From Longimicrobiales bacterium (GTDB lineage: Bacteria; Gemmatimonadota; Gemmatimonadetes; Longimicrobiales; RSA9), in NCBI GenBank assembly GCA_035764935.1, contig DASTYK010000143.1, forward strand, positions 1 through 53,149: a stretch of DNA of 53,149 nt, given 5' to 3'. Positions 1-8,389 of the stretch are shown piece by piece. Under the pieces are notes generated by a model. That model made no database searches, was not told the origin of the DNA, and worked only from the letters and a program-made list of their open reading frames with translations. The translations under genes were made by a program, and so were the position numbers. Every line of letters begins with the position of its first letter. Within the stretch, counting starts at the first letter, position 1.

Positions 1-23
1 CTACTGCGACCATGAGGTAAACG

Positions 24-57
24 GAATCCCCACAACGGTCAGCCGCTGTGGGGATTC
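24..57 (-). terminator. Strong stem-loop downstream of the metal ATPase gene
   Basis: Positions 24-34 and 47-57 form a perfect 11-bp inverted repeat. Inside it, CGG (36-38) pairs with CCG (43-45) around a TCAG tetraloop. It lies 55 bases past the ATPase stop codon. Read on the minus strand the stem is followed by CCGTTTACC, a weak T-rich tail. It is probably a terminator and could serve both strands, since whatever lies left of the window is unknown. Confidence 0.6.
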
Positions 58-112
58 GTGCATCTGCACACCGGCTCATCGACGCTGGCTGTCGCGCAGT
101 CGCGCCGCGCGC

Positions 113-2257
113 TCACAGGCGCAGCGCACGCATCCCGTTGATGATCACGAGCAGGCTCGCGCCCATGTCGGCGACGACGGCCATCCAGAGGGTGGCGACA
201 CCCGCCACGGCGAGCACGACGAACGCGGCCTTGGTGAGCAGGGCGAACGCGATGTTCGCGCGGATGATGCGTTCGGCCTTGCGCGCCAGGCCCACCGCTT
301 CGGGCAGCTTCAACAGATCATCGGCCATGAGCGCGATGTCGGCGGTCTCGAGCGCGACGTCGGTGCCGGCCGAGCCCATCGCGACACCGACGTCGGCGGC
401 GGCGAGCGCAGGAGCGTCGTTGACGCCGTCGCCGACCATGAGCACGCGTGCGCCGCGCGCCCGCAGGTCGCGCACGGCAGCGACCTTGTCACCCGGGAGC
501 AGGCCTGCGTGCACCTCGTCGATGCCGGGCGAGCCGAGCTCGCGTGCGACGGCGCGGGCGCTTGCCTCACTGTCGCCGGTGAGCATCACGACGCGCTCGA
601 TGCCGGCCGCGTGCAGCGCACGGAGCGCTGCGTCAGCCTGCGGCCGCGGCGTGTCGGCAAGCGCGAGTGCCCCCCGCAGCACCGGGCGTTCTGAACCTCC
701 GGACGTGCTGCCGACGAGAATGGCAGTGCGGCCGTCGGCGTGAAAGCGTGCGACCACATCCCGCGCCTGGTCGTTCATGGCGCCGAGCTCATCGAACATG
801 CGCTCACTGCCGACGTGGATGCGGGTTCCGTTCACGCGCGCCACGATCCCGCGACCCGGGATGGCAGTCGTGTCCACGGCAGGGTCCGAGCGGACTGTTT
901 CCTCCTCCGCTCGCCGGAGCACCGCACGCGCCAGGGGGTGCTCGCTGCGCCCTTCGGCAGCGGCAGCAAGCGCGAGCACGTCGCGAGGCGATGAGCCGTC
1001 GAGCGCGACGACGTCGACGACCTCCGGCTCGCCCCGGGTCAGCGTGCCAGTCTTGTCGAGTGCCACCACGGTCGCGCGACCGGCGTTCTCGAGGTGGAGC
1101 CCACCCTTGATCAGGATGCCACGGCGCGCGGCGCCCGTGAGCGCACTCACGACGGTGACCGGTGTCGAGATGACGAGCGCGCACGGGCATGCCACGACGA
1201 GCAGCACGAGCGCGCGGTAGAACCATTCACCCCAGCTGCCGGATCCGAGCAGCGGCGGCAACAGGAACACGGCGGCGGCGATCGCAATCACGATCGGCGT
1301 GTAGATGCGTGCGAATCGATCGACGAATGTCTGGCTGGGCGCACGGGTTGCCTGCGCCTCTTCGACCGAGTGGATGATCCGGGCCAGGGTGGTGTCGGAC
1401 GCGGCGCGACTGGAGCGGACCTCGAGCGCGCCGTCACCGTTCAGTGTTCCGGCGAACACGTCCGCCCCTGGCTCTTTGTCGACGGGCAGCGATTCACCGG
1501 TGATCGGCGCCTGGTCAACCGAAGACACGCCGGCGATCACGGTACCGTCAACGGCAATCTTTTCACCGGGCCGCACGACCACGATCTCGCCGACCTCCAC
1601 GCGGTCGGCGGCAACCCGCACCTCGCGCCCACCGCGCAGCACCGTCGCTTCGGCAGGGGAAAGGTCCATGAGGGCGCGGACCGCATGGCGCGCGCGATCC
1701 ATCGAATGCGATTCCAGGAGCTGCGCCACCGCGAACAGGAAGAGTGCGGACGCGGCTTCCTCGTACTCGCCGATGACGAGTGCCCCCAGTGCAGCAAGCG
1801 ACATGAGGACGTTCATGTCCAGCGCACGGTTCATGGCTGCACGTACGGCGCGCGGCACGATGAACCAACCACCCGCGACCATGGCCCCGACGGCGAGGGC
1901 GGCAGCCAGCGGCTCGATGCGCAGCACATGGCCGGCGATGAGCGCCATCGCCCACAGCAGACCGGACACTGCTGCCAGGGTCAGGCGGCCATGCCGCTCG
2001 AACCAGCTTCGCTGCACGACGTCGTTCTTCACGGAATAGCCGGCACGGGTAACGGCGCTCACGAGATCACTGCGTCGCAGCGCGCCATCCACGTAGTCGA
2101 CGTCGACGCGACCACCGACCACGTCGACGCGCACGCCCTCAACGCCGGCGACCTGCCGGAGCGCCTTTTCCACGGTCTGCGCGCAGCTCGAGCAATCCAT
2201 GCCGCCCACCTCGAGGGTGCACTGGGCTGGTTGCTGGCGGCTCGTGGCTGTGCTCAT
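113..2257 (-). CDS. P1B-type heavy-metal-transporting ATPase (Zn/Cd/Pb efflux type)
   Basis: ATP-driven export of divalent soft metals across the inner membrane. The roughly 714-residue protein has an N-terminal HMA domain with the GMDCSSC metal site, the actuator motif TGES, the CPC ion-binding motif in the sixth membrane helix, the phosphorylation site DKTGT, the SEHP nucleotide-binding motif and the GDGxND hinge. The last two membrane helices carry a Lys (ALLTKAAF) and an Asp in DMGAS, which in P1B ATPases is the signature of the Zn/Cd/Pb (P1B-2) class rather than the copper class. An in-frame GTG at 2305 would add 16 residues; I prefer the ATG at 2257, although neither has a clear ribosome site. 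No MerR or ArsR regulator lies next to it. The metal preference is inference from motifs. Confidence 0.93.
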   Translation of the reverse strand: MSTATSRQQPAQCTLEVGGMDCSSCAQTVEKALRQVAGVEGVRVDVVGGRVDVDYVDGALRRSDLVSAVTRAGYSVKNDVVQRSWFERHGRLTLAAVSGLLWAMALIAGHVLRIEPLAAALAVGAMVAGGWFIVPRAVRAAMNRALDMNVLMSLAALGALVIGEYEEAASALFLFAVAQLLESHSMDRARHAVRALMDLSPAEATVLRGGREVRVAADRVEVGEIVVVRPGEKIAVDGTVIAGVSSVDQAPITGESLPVDKEPGADVFAGTLNGDGALEVRSSRAASDTTLARIIHSVEEAQATRAPSQTFVDRFARIYTPIVIAIAAAVFLLPPLLGSGSWGEWFYRALVLLVVACPCALVISTPVTVVSALTGAARRGILIKGGLHLENAGRATVVALDKTGTLTRGEPEVVDVVALDGSSPRDVLALAAAAEGRSEHPLARAVLRRAEEETVRSDPAVDTTAIPGRGIVARVNGTRIHVGSERMFDELGAMNDQARDVVARFHADGRTAILVGSTSGGSERPVLRGALALADTPRPQADAALRALHAAGIERVVMLTGDSEASARAVARELGSPGIDEVHAGLLPGDKVAAVRDLRARGARVLMVGDGVNDAPALAAADVGVAMGSAGTDVALETADIALMADDLLKLPEAVGLARKAERIIRANIAFALLTKAAFVVLAVAGVATLWMAVVADMGASLLVIINGMRALRL

Positions 2258-2459
2258 CGTGTTCGGACGGGCTGCAGGTGTCTGGTCGCATGGACCGGTG
2301 CGCACGGCATGCCGCGTGTGGGGGCTTCAGCCATGCGCACCGGGTCGGCACTGCCGGATAGTATCTCCTCTTCTTCGTTACCGCTGTGGGCGGCTTTGGT
2401 TCGCATGCTGCCCTTCGAGGCAGCCGCCGGCAGTCGAGCGGGATCTCACGATGCTTGCC

Positions 2460-3872
2460 TCAGCCCAGCTGCCTTTCCACCTCCTGCCCGTCCAGCACGA
2501 CTCCGCCCATGGCCTCGATCGCGGCCTCGGTGGAGAAATCCGGCGCTGTTGCCGGCACCAGGTCATAGCCTTCACTGCGGGCGACCACGGCGGACGCGAG
2601 CAGGTCGCCGGTCACATTGGGGACGGTGCGCGCCATGTCGAGGATCCGGTCGACACCGAGGATGAGGGCAATGCCTTCTCCCGGGATGCCGACCATGATG
2701 AGCACCATGACCAGCAGCGGAATCGAGCCACCGGGGACGCCGGCGGCGCCGATGGCCGTGATGATCGACATGATGACGACGATAAGCTGCGCGCCGATTG
2801 ACAGGTCGATGCCGAACACCTGGGCCAGGAACAGCACCGTCATGCCCTCGAACAGTGCGGTGCCGTTCATGTTCATCGTCGCGCCGAGCGGAATCACGAA
2901 CCCGGCAATCTCGCGCGGCACGCCGAACTCCTCCTCGGCGGTGCGGAGCGTCGTCGGCATGGTGGCATTGGAGCTGGACGTCGAGAACGCCGTGATCATC
3001 ATGAAGCGCGCGCGGCTGTACAGCGTGCGCGGATGGATGCCGGCGAAAACGTGGCCAACAAGCGCGAGTGTGCCGAACTGATGGATCAGCAGTCCGAACA
3101 GGACCATCGCCACATAGAGCGCGAGCGAGCGTAACACGTCCAGGCCGAACTGCGCGGTGACTGAGAAGATGAGGCCCGCGACGCCGTACGGTGCGAGCCT
3201 CATGGCGAACCCGATGATCTCGATGATCGCCTGGGCGACACCTTCCAGCCAGCGGATCACCGGGCCCGACAGATCGGGGGGGATGCGCGTCAGCGCGATG
3301 CCGAACATCAGGGTGAAGAAGATCACGCCGAGCATGTCACCGGACACTGCCGCGGAGAGCGGGTTACGCGGCACGATGTTCACGAAGGTCTGGATCCCGA
3401 AGCTCGTGTTCTCGGAAGCAGTGACGCGGTCGGCGGCCTGCATCGAGTACTCCGCGAGCAGCGCGGACCGGACCGCCGGGTCGATGCTTTCGCCGGGAGC
3501 GACGAGGTTCGCCAGTGTCAGGCCGAGCACGACCGCGCAGAAGGTGGTCGCCAGGAAGAACGCGATCGTCTTGCCTCCTACGCGGCCGAGACTGCTCAGG
3601 TCGCCAAGGCCGGCCACGCCCACAGCGAGCGTCGTGAACACCAGCGGGATCACGACCATGAACAGCATGCCGAGAAAGACCTGCCCGACCGGCTGAGCGA
3701 CGTAGGTGATGACCAGCTCGACCCACCTCGCATCTGCCGCCAGGAGGTTGGTCGCAATACCGGCGACCGCGCCGAGCGCCAGTCCGAGCAGGATCTTCGT
3801 GTGCAGTGGAATGCGTGGACCTCTGCCGCGCGTTCTCCCGTCTTCCGGTGAACCGTGCTGCGTGCCGTGCAT
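2460..3872 (-). CDS. Dicarboxylate/amino acid:cation symporter (DAACS family)
   Basis: Sodium- or proton-coupled uptake of glutamate, aspartate or C4-dicarboxylates. The 470-residue protein has about eight membrane helices plus the two re-entrant loops of the GltPh fold. The serine-rich hairpin AFSTSSSNATMPTT, the NMNGTA motif of helix 7, the second hairpin GVPGGSIPLL and the helix 8 signature DRILDMARTVPNVTGD are all present. The substrate-carboxylate Arg of glutamate transporters sits in helix 8, and the DMARTVPN segment keeps an Arg there. GGAGG six bases before the ATG at 3872 supports the start. It stands alone with no apparent operon partner. The exact substrate cannot be read from sequence. 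Confidence 0.94.
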   Translation of the reverse strand: MHGTQHGSPEDGRTRGRGPRIPLHTKILLGLALGAVAGIATNLLAADARWVELVITYVAQPVGQVFLGMLFMVVIPLVFTTLAVGVAGLGDLSSLGRVGGKTIAFFLATTFCAVVLGLTLANLVAPGESIDPAVRSALLAEYSMQAADRVTASENTSFGIQTFVNIVPRNPLSAAVSGDMLGVIFFTLMFGIALTRIPPDLSGPVIRWLEGVAQAIIEIIGFAMRLAPYGVAGLIFSVTAQFGLDVLRSLALYVAMVLFGLLIHQFGTLALVGHVFAGIHPRTLYSRARFMMITAFSTSSSNATMPTTLRTAEEEFGVPREIAGFVIPLGATMNMNGTALFEGMTVLFLAQVFGIDLSIGAQLIVVIMSIITAIGAAGVPGGSIPLLVMVLIMVGIPGEGIALILGVDRILDMARTVPNVTGDLLASAVVARSEGYDLVPATAPDFSTEAAIEAMGGVVLDGQEVERQLG

Positions 3873-3944
3873 GGACCGCCTCCGTATGCGTACTCTCGTG
3901 TGAGCCGGCAGCGCCGCGGCCGGACGGACGCGGCGAAAAGCTGC

Positions 3945-3966
3945 GGAGCCCGACCTGCGGGGCTCC
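3945..3966 (-). terminator. Hairpin with T-run between two minus-strand genes
   Basis: GGAGCCC (3945-3951) and GGGCTCC (3960-3966) form a 7-bp stem with an 8-base loop. On the minus strand the stem is followed by GCAGC and then TTTT, resembling an intrinsic terminator. It lies 109 bases past the stop of the small exported protein and 72 bases before the symporter start, so it could alternatively act in the symporter leader. Confidence 0.45.
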
Positions 3967-4074
3967 TCCCGTGGGGCATCGCCTTCCTGTCCGGACCGCG
4001 ATCATCGGCGGTCTTCCCGGTCAGGGTGTGAGCCGGCTGGTGCCCGGACTCACGGGCGAACGGTCAGTGGCGGA

Positions 4075-4461
4075 TCAGCGGATGGCTGGCGGCGAGCGGG
4101 GCGCGCACGCGGGGCTGCCCAGGCTGGCAGCGCGGATCGATTGCAGAACGGCACGATGCTCGAGCGTCGCTGCCCTGCCGCTCGCAAACAGGGCAGCGGT
4201 CGTTTCGCGAGAGGTGTCGGGAATGCCGGCGGTGAAGCGGAACGAAACGTCGTTCGGCTGGCGCGTCGATTCGTTGAACAGCCGGAGCGGCTGCCCGGCC
4301 GAGACGAGCGGGTGAGATAGGACGTCAATGGATGAGGCGGTGCAGTACTCCGGGGCGCACGCAGCGACCGGCCGGAATGACGCGGCCGCCTGCCCCGGCT
4401 GGATCAGCGCGAGCAGGTAGACGAAGAAAAGAAGGGCGGACCTGCATCTTTCTGATGACAT
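4075..4461 (-). CDS. Small exported protein of unknown function
   Basis: I do not recognise this 128-residue protein. Its first 26 residues look like a Sec signal peptide: a short basic head (MSSERCRS), a hydrophobic core (ALLFFVYLLALI) and a likely cut after QAA. The mature part has two Cys close together (ACAPEYC) and a further Cys near the C-terminus, with no membrane segment or known motif. The ATG at 4461 is supported by GAGGAGG 12 bases upstream. The reading frame stays open upstream to 4716, but that part is arginine-rich and implausible. It is divergent from the secreted protein at 4734; the 272-bp gap between them holds no gene and must carry both promoters. Confidence 0.5.
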   Translation of the reverse strand: MSSERCRSALLFFVYLLALIQPGQAAASFRPVAACAPEYCTASSIDVLSHPLVSAGQPLRLFNESTRQPNDVSFRFTAGIPDTSRETTAALFASGRAATLEHRAVLQSIRAASLGSPACAPRSPPAIR

Positions 4462-4733
4462 TCGGCGATTGCGCCTCCTCCACCGAATATGCTGCAAGCA
4501 GCAGCAGAATTCCACGTCGCCGGGGGAATGCGCACCGGTGGCGCTGGTCCGTTCCTGAAAGAGTGGCGCGACGCCCCTCGCCGTGCCCATATTCGCCGCG
4601 CCCAGGGACCAGGTGCCCGGCCGGGCGACCCAGAATTTCACAACACGACTACTCCATGACGGAGCTTTCACGGTGCGCGCCGCACGCGCCGCCGACCGGC
4701 GGTCTGCCGTTCGCACGTTATTCAGGAAGCGGT

Positions 4734-5579
4734 ATGCAGCGAGTCAAGCTGATGTTGCTGACTGCGGTGTTGCTGACAGTGGCAGCGGCGCCTGCACTGG
4801 CGCAGACACAGGCGTTCGAGATGTGCGTCCTCGATGAAAAGGGCACGCTGCTTACAGCGGAGGCCACGTACAACGAGGAGACGGGCGAGACGCTCGTGCG
4901 TGGGCGATCCATCGACGCGGTGTATCCCTCGGGCTCACCGCCGTACGCGGCAGGAAAGGCGTGGTACATCAATGGCGAGCCGCTGCAGTTCACGGAAGGC
5001 AGGTACATCAAGTTCGGCCTGCCGCGCCTGCTGGGTGTGCACGCGGTGACGCGGGTAGCCGTGTATGACGGGGTCCCGCTCTTCATCGAAACAGCGGATG
5101 CTGCCGGGGACGTGCCGGCAGTCGTGTATGCGCCGGTCCGCATGGGCTGCGAGTTCCAGCCGTACAGGCGGAGCGATCTCCTCGAGCGGCGCATCCGGCC
5201 TGGTGCATTCGTGGTCGGGGAGGCTCCTGAGGCGAACATCACCATTCAGGAGATCGTGCTCACGCCTGACGTCACCGAGATCCGCCTCCGGATCTGGCCC
5301 CTGGCGAGCTATGCGGGAGTGCTGCACGCACCCGGCACCCCCAACGCCTTCGTCGTAACGGATTCGAGTGACGAGCCGAGGCTGCTGGTCAGTCAGGAAG
5401 GTTGGCCGGTCGCGCTGGGGGAGAGCTACGAGATGGAGGCAGGCGAGGTGCTCGAATTCGTGCTGCGCTTCGAGCCGTTCGAGAACTGGGCTGACGTCGA
5501 GGAGCTGTACCTCTGGGAAGGCAAGTGCGAAACCGGCTGCTGGCACTTCAGCGAGATCGATCTGGTCCCGCTCTACTGA
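4734..5579 (+). CDS. Secreted protein of unknown function
   Basis: I do not recognise the 281-residue product. It begins with a clear Sec signal peptide (MQRVKLMLLTAVLLTVAAAP, cut after ALA around residue 23). The mature part is acidic and looks beta-rich, with no catalytic motif I can name. It has a few Cys (MCVLDEKG, MGCEF, KCETGCW) that could form disulfides outside the cytoplasm. The start is chosen at 4734 because AGGAAG sits about five bases upstream and the signal peptide begins exactly there; the upstream in-frame extension to 4332 is arginine/proline-rich and not convincing. It ends convergently with the cupin gene, separated by strong hairpins. Confidence 0.75.
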   Translation: MQRVKLMLLTAVLLTVAAAPALAQTQAFEMCVLDEKGTLLTAEATYNEETGETLVRGRSIDAVYPSGSPPYAAGKAWYINGEPLQFTEGRYIKFGLPRLLGVHAVTRVAVYDGVPLFIETADAAGDVPAVVYAPVRMGCEFQPYRRSDLLERRIRPGAFVVGEAPEANITIQEIVLTPDVTEIRLRIWPLASYAGVLHAPGTPNAFVVTDSSDEPRLLVSQEGWPVALGESYEMEAGEVLEFVLRFEPFENWADVEELYLWEGKCETGCWHFSEIDLVPLY

Positions 5580-5584
5580 CAGCG

Positions 5585-5635
5585 CCGGTGCGTGGTCGGG
5601 TCCGGATGCCCAGCCCGACCACTGCACTGCACCGG
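5585..5635. terminator. Two-tier hairpin between convergent genes
   Basis: An outer 7-bp stem (CCGGTGC 5585-5591 with GCACCGG 5629-5635) encloses an inner 9-bp stem (GTGGTCGGG 5592-5600 with CCCGACCAC 5614-5622). It begins five bases after the stop of the plus-strand gene and lies 42 bases past the stop of the minus-strand cupin, so it can serve both. A second 7-bp hairpin (AACGCCG 5641-5647 with CGGCGTT 5661-5667) lies next to it on the cupin side. Confidence 0.6.
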
Positions 5636-5676
5636 AGGGCAACGCCGTCGACGTGCGCGGCGGCGTTCGACAACCT

Positions 5677-6078
5677 TCACCCCGGCTCCACCCACCCGCG
5701 CTTCTGCTCGTCGATCGAGCGGGTGATCGGGGCGACGGTATCGCCCGTGTGCGTCGTCGCAACCGGCTCGAACAGCGCAAGCCAGCACTCCTCCCGGGCG
5801 AGCGGCCTGTGGCGGACGCCCTTCGGCACGACGAACATGTCGCCTGCGTTCAGCGTCACCTGCTCCTGACCGTCGATCTCGATCAGCAGCGTGCCCCGGA
5901 GCACGAGGAACATCTCGTCCTCGTGCTCGTGGGCGTGCCATACGAAGTCGCCGTGTGCACGTGCGACCTTGACATAATGGTCGTTGACCCTGCCAACGAT
6001 GCGCGGCGAAAATATCTCGTCCAGGGCACCGGCGGCGTCGGCGAGGTTGACGGCGCGGGACGTCGTATGCGTCTGCAT
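5677..6078 (-). CDS. Cupin-domain protein
   Basis: Small 133-residue single-domain cupin, probably cytoplasmic. The metal-binding motif 1 reads HAHEHEDEMFLVLRG (His-x-His with a following Glu) and motif 2 reads GDMFVVPKGVRHRP, so the usual three His plus one Glu metal ligands are present. Cupins of this size include isomerases, dioxygenases and small-molecule sensors; I cannot tell which. The ATG at 6078 has AGGAG seven bases upstream and lies one base beyond the TGA of the MocR gene, so the two are almost certainly translationally coupled. This makes the cupin the last gene of a rhodanese-MocR-cupin operon and a likely partner or target of the regulator. Confidence 0.85.
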   Translation of the reverse strand: MQTHTTSRAVNLADAAGALDEIFSPRIVGRVNDHYVKVARAHGDFVWHAHEHEDEMFLVLRGTLLIEIDGQEQVTLNAGDMFVVPKGVRHRPLAREECWLALFEPVATTHTGDTVAPITRSIDEQKRGWVEPG

Positions 6079-6079
6079 T

Positions 6080-7669
6080 TCATCGCTCCTGTGACATGGC
6101 TGCCGTCTCCAGCAGCCGCGCGAGCCGGGCTGCGCCACTGTGGATTCGATCAGTGGCCGTCCCCGCGAAGTTGATCAGGAACCCGGGTTTCGCCGTTGGA
6201 CCCGCGTAGTAGCGGGACAGCGCGGGCAGATCGAGACACTCGTCGCGGGCCGCAGCCGAAAGTGCGAGGTCGTCCTGGCGCGCGCGCAGCTGTGCGGTGA
6301 CGTGCATGCCGGCTTCCGCCGGCCCCAGTTCCACGTGCTGTGTCAGCTGCTGCGCCGCCGCGTCCAGGAGTGCGTCACGGCGCTCGCGATAGATGTCGCG
6401 CGTGCGGCGGAGGTGGCTGGCGAACTGGCCGCTGTCGATGAACTCCGCAACGGCGGCCTGCAGGAATGTCGGCGGAGTTCCGCCCGTGATGTCCTGCCCG
6501 CTGGCAATCAGCTCCGTCAACCCCGGCGGCAGCACCAGGTACGCCAGTCGCAGCGACGGGTAGAGCACCTTGTTGAAGGTGCCGGCATAGATGACGCGAC
6601 CGTGCGTGTCGAGTCCCTGGATCGACGCGAGCGGCCTGCCGACGTAGCGGAACTCGCTGTCGTAGTCATCCTCCAGGATCCACGCATCGTTGCGTGCCGC
6701 CCAGTCGACGAGCGCCATCCGGCGCGCGAGCGTGAGCGTCACGCCCAGCGGGTACTGGTGTGATGGCGTGACGTACGCCATGCGCGCATCCGGCGCCAGC
6801 GCTTCGCCCGCGCGAATGTCGATGCCATCCCCATCCACCGGAACAGGCACCAGCTTCGCGCCCGAAAACATGAACGCCGTGCGCGCACCGGGATAGCCGG
6901 GTTCCTCCAGCCACACCGCGTCCCCCGGATCGAGCAGCATGCGACTCGCGAGCGCGATCCCCTGCTGGACACTGCCCACCACGAGCACCTGCCGCCAGTC
7001 GCAACGCACACCGCGGGAGGCAACGACATACGTCGCGATCGCCTCGCGCAGCGGACGGTAACCGGCACGCTCCGGCGGCAGCATCTCCGTGCGTGACCAC
7101 AGCCGGCTGCGCCTCGCGAGGATCTGCTTCCACCCGTTCAACGGCAGCACCTGCGCATCCGGTACGCACGGCGCAAATGCAAAACCGGTTCGCGACGTGA
7201 TCAGGTGATTCGAGTCGAGCGTCTGCCGTCCTCGTCCCGACAGCGCGCTCGCATCATGCGACGCTTCCGCGGCCGGTGACGTGCGCGCATGCGCGCGAAA
7301 GCGCTGCGGCGAACGCGGGTTCGCGGGAAGATCGGGCGCGACGATCGAGCCGGCTCCGACTCGCCGCTGCACGAAACCCTCCGCACGCAGCTGCTCCAGC
7401 GCCGATTCCACCGTGTTGCGCGAAACGCGCAGGTCCTCGGCAAGCGTCCGACTCGCGGGGAGCCGCTGGCCCGGAGAAAGTGCGCCGCTCACGATCGCGT
7501 CGCGCACGTGCTGATACAGACGCACGTACAAAGGCGCGTCCGCCGTTTCGTGGATGCCTTCCAGGATCTGCAGCACGGGAGCCGCACCCCGCCTCGGCGA
7601 CGTCGCATCGTCGCCGTTGCCCTGCGCAACCGTCGCACGAGGTCGTCGCTGCTGCTGTACGCTTTGCAC
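6080..7669 (-). CDS. MocR/PdxR-type transcription factor (GntR HTH fused to aminotransferase)
   Basis: The 529-residue protein joins an N-terminal winged helix of the GntR family (about residues 45-115, with ASRTLAEDLRVSRNTVESAL as the recognition helix region) to a fold-type I aminotransferase domain. The PLP Schiff-base lysine lies in GTFNKVLYPSLR and the phosphate/pyridine region in LEDDYDSEFR, both typical of MocR regulators that sense PLP or amino compounds and act as dimers. Known members control vitamin B6, GABA or taurine genes. The GTG start at 7669 is the only upstream option before a proline-poor basic leader. The gene follows the rhodanese after 22 bases and precedes the cupin by one base, so it may regulate its own operon. 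The ligand is unknown. Confidence 0.93.
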   Translation of the reverse strand: MQSVQQQRRPRATVAQGNGDDATSPRRGAAPVLQILEGIHETADAPLYVRLYQHVRDAIVSGALSPGQRLPASRTLAEDLRVSRNTVESALEQLRAEGFVQRRVGAGSIVAPDLPANPRSPQRFRAHARTSPAAEASHDASALSGRGRQTLDSNHLITSRTGFAFAPCVPDAQVLPLNGWKQILARRSRLWSRTEMLPPERAGYRPLREAIATYVVASRGVRCDWRQVLVVGSVQQGIALASRMLLDPGDAVWLEEPGYPGARTAFMFSGAKLVPVPVDGDGIDIRAGEALAPDARMAYVTPSHQYPLGVTLTLARRMALVDWAARNDAWILEDDYDSEFRYVGRPLASIQGLDTHGRVIYAGTFNKVLYPSLRLAYLVLPPGLTELIASGQDITGGTPPTFLQAAVAEFIDSGQFASHLRRTRDIYRERRDALLDAAAQQLTQHVELGPAEAGMHVTAQLRARQDDLALSAAARDECLDLPALSRYYAGPTAKPGFLINFAGTATDRIHSGAARLARLLETAAMSQER

Positions 7670-7691
7670 TGCTACCTGCCTTGCTGTCGAT

Positions 7692-8156
7692 TCAACCGAC
7701 CAGCGGCGCGGCGTCGCCCAGCGCGCCTTCCACCGGATGACCCTCGCGCCGCCAGTACTCGATCCCGCCGATCATCTCCTTCACCCGGTAGCCGAGCGCG
7801 CTCAGGCGCAGCGCAGCCTTGCTGGCACCATTGCAGCCCGGACCCCAGCAGTAGACCACCATCACATCCTCGGGCGAGAGACCCGCCGCACGCGTCGTGG
7901 CGGCATCGATGCTCCGGGCCGGAAGGCTCAAGGCACCCGGGATGTGGCACTGCTCGTAATGCGCGGCGCTGCGCACGTCCAGGAGCCGGAACCCGCGCGC
8001 GCCGCGCTCCAGGTCGGCATGCACGTCGGCAGCATCGGTTTCCACGGACAGCTTCGCGGCGAAATGCCGCTGCGCCGTCACCGGCTCCGCCGCCCCCGTC
8101 TCCAGCACGAACGAGAACGCGGCCGCGCGTCCCTGTTCCTGAACCCCTGCTCCCAT
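7692..8156 (-). CDS. Rhodanese-like sulfurtransferase domain protein
   Basis: Single rhodanese domain of 154 residues. The LLDVRSAAHYEQCHIPGA segment is the CH2A-like motif and the active-site loop reads YCWGPGCNGAS, with the catalytic Cys plus a second Cys four residues on, which suggests persulfide/disulfide chemistry or redox sensing rather than plain cyanide detoxification. The C-terminal MIGGIEYWRREGHPVE motif is typical of this small subgroup. The ATG at 8156 has GGAGGG four bases upstream. It is the first gene of the operon with the MocR regulator and cupin. The 233-bp gap upstream (8157-8389) carries its promoter and nothing else that I see. Confidence 0.88.
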   Translation of the reverse strand: MGAGVQEQGRAAAFSFVLETGAAEPVTAQRHFAAKLSVETDAADVHADLERGARGFRLLDVRSAAHYEQCHIPGALSLPARSIDAATTRAAGLSPEDVMVVYCWGPGCNGASKAALRLSALGYRVKEMIGGIEYWRREGHPVEGALGDAAPLVG

Positions 8157-8389
8157 GTCGCCCTCCGCCCTGTTCGAGAATGCGTGAACCACCTCAAGCT
8201 CGGCGGGAATTGGTCGCGATGGTAGAGCCAATCCGGCGTCGTTACAGGGTCCAATCGTCCGCGGCCTGGGAATGTGGCGCGGGTGGGGCGAATCACATCC
8301 CTGTGACGAAGGAGGGGTGGCGGGAGTGACACTGCGGGGGGAGCCCGGCCGCCCCGGACGTCGAGAACATCCGGCGGCTGGTGCCTGAT

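Noticed and set aside
1094-2665. 523-codon plus-strand frame opposite the metal ATPase
   Set aside because: His/Arg-rich antisense of a gene with all P-type ATPase motifs; no domain seen.
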